The notes under the pieces: model-generated
What the model saw: the letters and a program-made list of their open reading frames with translations, nothing else
Databases searched by the model: none
Told to the model about the DNA's origin: nothing
Made by a program: the position numbers and the translations under genes
Assembly: GCF_004745945.1 (NCBI RefSeq)
Contig: NZ_SRLE01000002.1
Location: 186,001 to 250,000 of the forward strand
Origin: Mangrovimicrobium sediminis
Lineage (GTDB): Bacteria; Pseudomonadota; Gammaproteobacteria; Pseudomonadales; Halieaceae
Length of the DNA stretch: 64,000 bases
Direction of reading: 5' to 3'
Shown: positions 61,857-64,000 of the stretch, piece after piece
How the letters are laid out: the number at the start of each line of letters is the position of its first letter
How positions within the stretch are numbered: position 1 is the stretch's first letter

Positions 61857-63055
61857 GCGCATTCCTGCGCGGCCTGCTGTGTGCGGCACTGCTCCTGTGC
61901 GCGCGCTCCTGGGCGGGTGAGTTCACCCTCGCCGCGCACTGCCCGCCGGGCTTTGAGCTGGTCGACGGGCACTGCGAGTTGCGCAGCCTCTACCAGCAGT
62001 ATGCGTCGTTGCAGTCCGCGGGGGTGGGCGGCCTGAAGACCGGCCTGCCGGCCTGGCGCGATGGTTTTACACCGCAGCAGATCGACCTCGGCCGCTACCT
62101 GTTCTTCGACCCGGTGCTGTCCGCCGATGGCAGCCTGTCCTGCGCCAGCTGCCACCAGCCCGAGCGCGGTTTCGCCGACGGCCTGCCGCGCAGCCGCGGT
62201 ATGCATGGCGAACTGCTCGCGCGCTCCGCGCCCAGCTTGTGGAACGTGGCCTTCCTACAGCGCTTTTTCTGGGATGCGCGCGCCGCTTCGCTGGAGGAAC
62301 AGATGCTCGGCCCGCTGTACGATGAGCGCGAAATGGCCAATACACCGCAGGCCCTGCTCGACACCCTGAACGGTATCGACGCTTACCGCAGCCTGTTCGC
62401 GCAGGCTTTTCCCGCGGAGATTTCACCGGACTCCGGCGGCGAAGACGCCCCGATTCACCTGCAGCAGGTTTACACCGCGCTCGCCGCCTTCGAAACCTCG
62501 CTGATTTCCCTCAACAGTCGCTACGACCAGTATGCCCACGGTTATCACGATGCGCTCAGCGCGGCGGAGATCGAGGGCATGAACGTGTTTAGATCGTTTG
62601 TTGCCCGCTGCGCCGAGTGCCACACGCCGCCGCTGTTCAGCAACCAGCAGATCGCAGTGATCGGCACGCCGGAACCGGCCGGCCTGCCGCTGGACCCCGG
62701 GGCGCAGACACCTACCGGCGATGCCAGCCAGCGCGGCGGCTTCAAGGTGCCCAGCCTGCGCAACGTGGCGCTGACCGCGCCCTACATGCACTCCGGCCGC
62801 TTCGCCAGCCTGCGCGAGGCGGTCGCCTTCTACAACGGCGGGCGCGGCCACGCGGTGCCGCCGGGCGAACAGCTCAATATCCACTGGCACATATGGAACC
62901 CGCAGCTGGGCGAGCACGAACTGGACCGGCTGGTGGACTTCCTCGGCGCGCTCAACGACGAGGGCTTCATGCCGCAGGTACCCACGCGGTTGCCTTCCGG
63001 GTTACCGCCGGTCCACAATGATCCAGCCGTCGATTCCGGCAGCACCGGGGAGTAA
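61853..63055 (+). CDS. MauG/CcpA-like diheme cytochrome c peroxidase family protein
   Basis: A 400-residue exported protein with a signal peptide (LLCAALLLCARSWAG) and two heme motifs: CASCH in DGSLSCASCHQPERGFADG and CAECH in SFVARCAECHTPPLF. The sequence after each fits the diheme cytochrome c peroxidase / MauG family, for example FKVPSLRNVALTAPYMHSGRFASLREAVAFYNGG. Members reduce peroxide or oxidise protein partners. GTG start, coupled to the upstream cytochrome; five bases later the beta-helix gene starts. Confidence 0.92.
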   Translation: MSAFLRGLLCAALLLCARSWAGEFTLAAHCPPGFELVDGHCELRSLYQQYASLQSAGVGGLKTGLPAWRDGFTPQQIDLGRYLFFDPVLSADGSLSCASCHQPERGFADGLPRSRGMHGELLARSAPSLWNVAFLQRFFWDARAASLEEQMLGPLYDEREMANTPQALLDTLNGIDAYRSLFAQAFPAEISPDSGGEDAPIHLQQVYTALAAFETSLISLNSRYDQYAHGYHDALSAAEIEGMNVFRSFVARCAECHTPPLFSNQQIAVIGTPEPAGLPLDPGAQTPTGDASQRGGFKVPSLRNVALTAPYMHSGRFASLREAVAFYNGGRGHAVPPGEQLNIHWHIWNPQLGEHELDRLVDFLGALNDEGFMPQVPTRLPSGLPPVHNDPAVDSGSTGE

Positions 63056-63059
63056 ACAC

Positions 63060-64000
63060 ATGCGCAAACTGATACTGAGCTTCGCCGCCATCGCATTGCT
63101 GGCAGCGGGATACTACCTCGGCAGCAACCGCCAGGCGGAACCCACCGTCATCCGCGTGCCGGCACAGCCCAAGGCCGAGTTCGCCTCCAGCGGCGGCGCA
63201 GAGGTGACTACCGCCACCAGTGCGCCGCTGCGCAGCCTGACCACGCCGACCAGCGGCGAGGTGATCCTGGTACGCGACGGTGAATCCATCCAGGATGCCG
63301 TCGCCGCCGCCAGCCCCGGCGCGGTGATCAAGGTCATGCCCGGTACGTACAAGGAAACCGTCTACATCGACAAGGACAACATCACCCTGTCCGGTGTTAT
63401 CGAGCAGGGCAAATACCCTGTGCTGGAAGGCGAGGGCGTGCGCAACGACGCGATTCTCTACTCCGGCAACGGCACTACTATCGAGAACTTCTACATCACC
63501 CACTACAAGGGCAACGGGGTGATGGGCCAGGCCGGCAACAACTTCGTTATCCGCAACAACGTGGTGGTGGATACCGGCGTCTATGGCATCTTCCCGCAGC
63601 TGGGCAAGAACGGCATCGTCTCGCACAACATCCTCTCCGGCATCGAGGACGCGGCTATTTACATCGGCATGTCCGACAACGTCGACGTGGTCTTCAACCA
63701 GGTGTTCGAGAGCGTTGCCGGCATCGAGATCGAGAACAGCCGCACCGCGCTGGTCGAGGCCAACTACGTCTACAACAACACCGGGGGTATTCTCGCCTTC
63801 GTTACCCCGGGCCTGCCGATCAAGACTTGTGGCGACGTGATCATCCGCAACAACTTCGTGATCGACAACAACCACGAGAACTTCGCCATTCCCGGTTCCA
63901 TCGTCGCCAACATTCCCCCGGGCACCGGCATGCTGATCATGGCCTGTGACGACGTGGTCATCGAGCGCAATATCATCACCGGCAACGACTCGGTCGGTAT
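63060..64000 (+). CDS. Parallel beta-helix repeat protein (3' truncated by window edge)
   Basis: The frame starts at ATG 63060, four bases after the peroxidase stop, and is open to the end of the window (313 residues seen). It has an N-terminal membrane/signal segment (LILSFAAIALLAAGYYLG), a Ser/Thr-rich linker and then right-handed beta-helix repeats: VILVRDGESIQDAVAAASPGAVIKVMPGTYKETVYID, FVIRNNVVVDTGVYGIF, VEANYVYNNTGGILAF, VIIRNNFVIDNNHENF. This matches the family of beta-helix proteins found beside SO2930-type diheme cytochromes. The gene continues beyond the window; a diheme cytochrome partner may follow. Confidence 0.85.
   Translation, partial: MRKLILSFAAIALLAAGYYLGSNRQAEPTVIRVPAQPKAEFASSGGAEVTTATSAPLRSLTTPTSGEVILVRDGESIQDAVAAASPGAVIKVMPGTYKETVYIDKDNITLSGVIEQGKYPVLEGEGVRNDAILYSGNGTTIENFYITHYKGNGVMGQAGNNFVIRNNVVVDTGVYGIFPQLGKNGIVSHNILSGIEDAAIYIGMSDNVDVVFNQVFESVAGIEIENSRTALVEANYVYNNTGGILAFVTPGLPIKTCGDVIIRNNFVIDNNHENFAIPGSIVANIPPGTGMLIMACDDVVIERNIITGNDSVG

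Overview
The window reads as chromosomal DNA of a GC-rich, aerobic, free-living gammaproteobacterium, most likely a marine member of the Cellvibrionales/Halieaceae type. The family is inferred from gene content, not measured. Support comes from the gammaproteobacterial gene order rppH-ptsP-lgt-thyA-folA, three TonB-dependent receptors in 64 kb, a DUF3450-type TonB2 operon, a Na+/solute symporter and c-type cytochromes. Codons are strongly GC-biased, which produces long antisense shadow frames. I see no tRNA, rRNA, CRISPR array, intact insertion sequence or prophage.

Layout. 1-14.6 kb is mostly housekeeping: a DUF4136 lipoprotein, pdxH, cinA, DUF924, an orphan ParA ATPase, cysH, a SYLF lipid-binding protein, asnS, a HAD phosphatase, rppH-ptsP, an NRDE protein, and lgt-thyA-folA. 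14.5-20.4 kb is a seven-gene TonB2 energy-transduction operon (DUF3450, long ExbB-like, ExbB, two ExbD, TonB, TPR), preceded by a strong PhoB-box-like repeat. 20.4-28.9 kb, mostly on the minus strand, holds a cold-shock protein, pyk-glk, glpQ, a solute-binding protein, a DUF3012 lipoprotein, an LpxH-like phosphoesterase, an OlsF-like bifunctional acyltransferase and a small SutA-like protein. 29.2-35.2 kb holds a large TonB-dependent receptor followed by a 939-residue lipoprotein made of two copies of a roughly 440-residue beta-helix-like unit. PhoB-box-like 11-bp-phased repeats lie in front of the pair and again downstream of it.

36.0-43.6 kb is a TetR-controlled uptake and catabolic cluster: TetR, a sodium symporter, a TonB receptor, an acyl-CoA synthetase and an alpha/beta hydrolase. 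Three near-identical inverted repeats (ATTCAAC-N4-GTTGAAT type) sit exactly at its two promoter regions. 43.7-47.0 kb contains a META-domain lipoprotein and a ZnuD-like zinc receptor with a His/acid-rich loop, paired with a small His/Cys membrane protein. 47.1-52.1 kb holds ubiX, an MFS exporter, a HIT protein, a hydroxyacid dehydrogenase, a DUF4136 lipoprotein and a LysR regulator. 52.1-56.8 kb encodes a GldA/GldF-GldG/DUF4340 ABC module. 56.8-64 kb has gorA, a DUF481 outer-membrane protein, DAHP synthase, a zinc-ribbon protein, and an operon of diheme cytochrome c, MauG-like peroxidase and a parallel beta-helix protein that runs off the window.

The most interesting idea is that the TonB2 operon and the receptor/beta-helix lipoprotein pair form one phosphate-starvation-induced outer-membrane uptake system. 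Both carry PhoB-box-like repeats, and glpQ and an ornithine-lipid-type acyltransferase lie between them. The repeats are visible in the sequence; the regulation and the substrate are inference.
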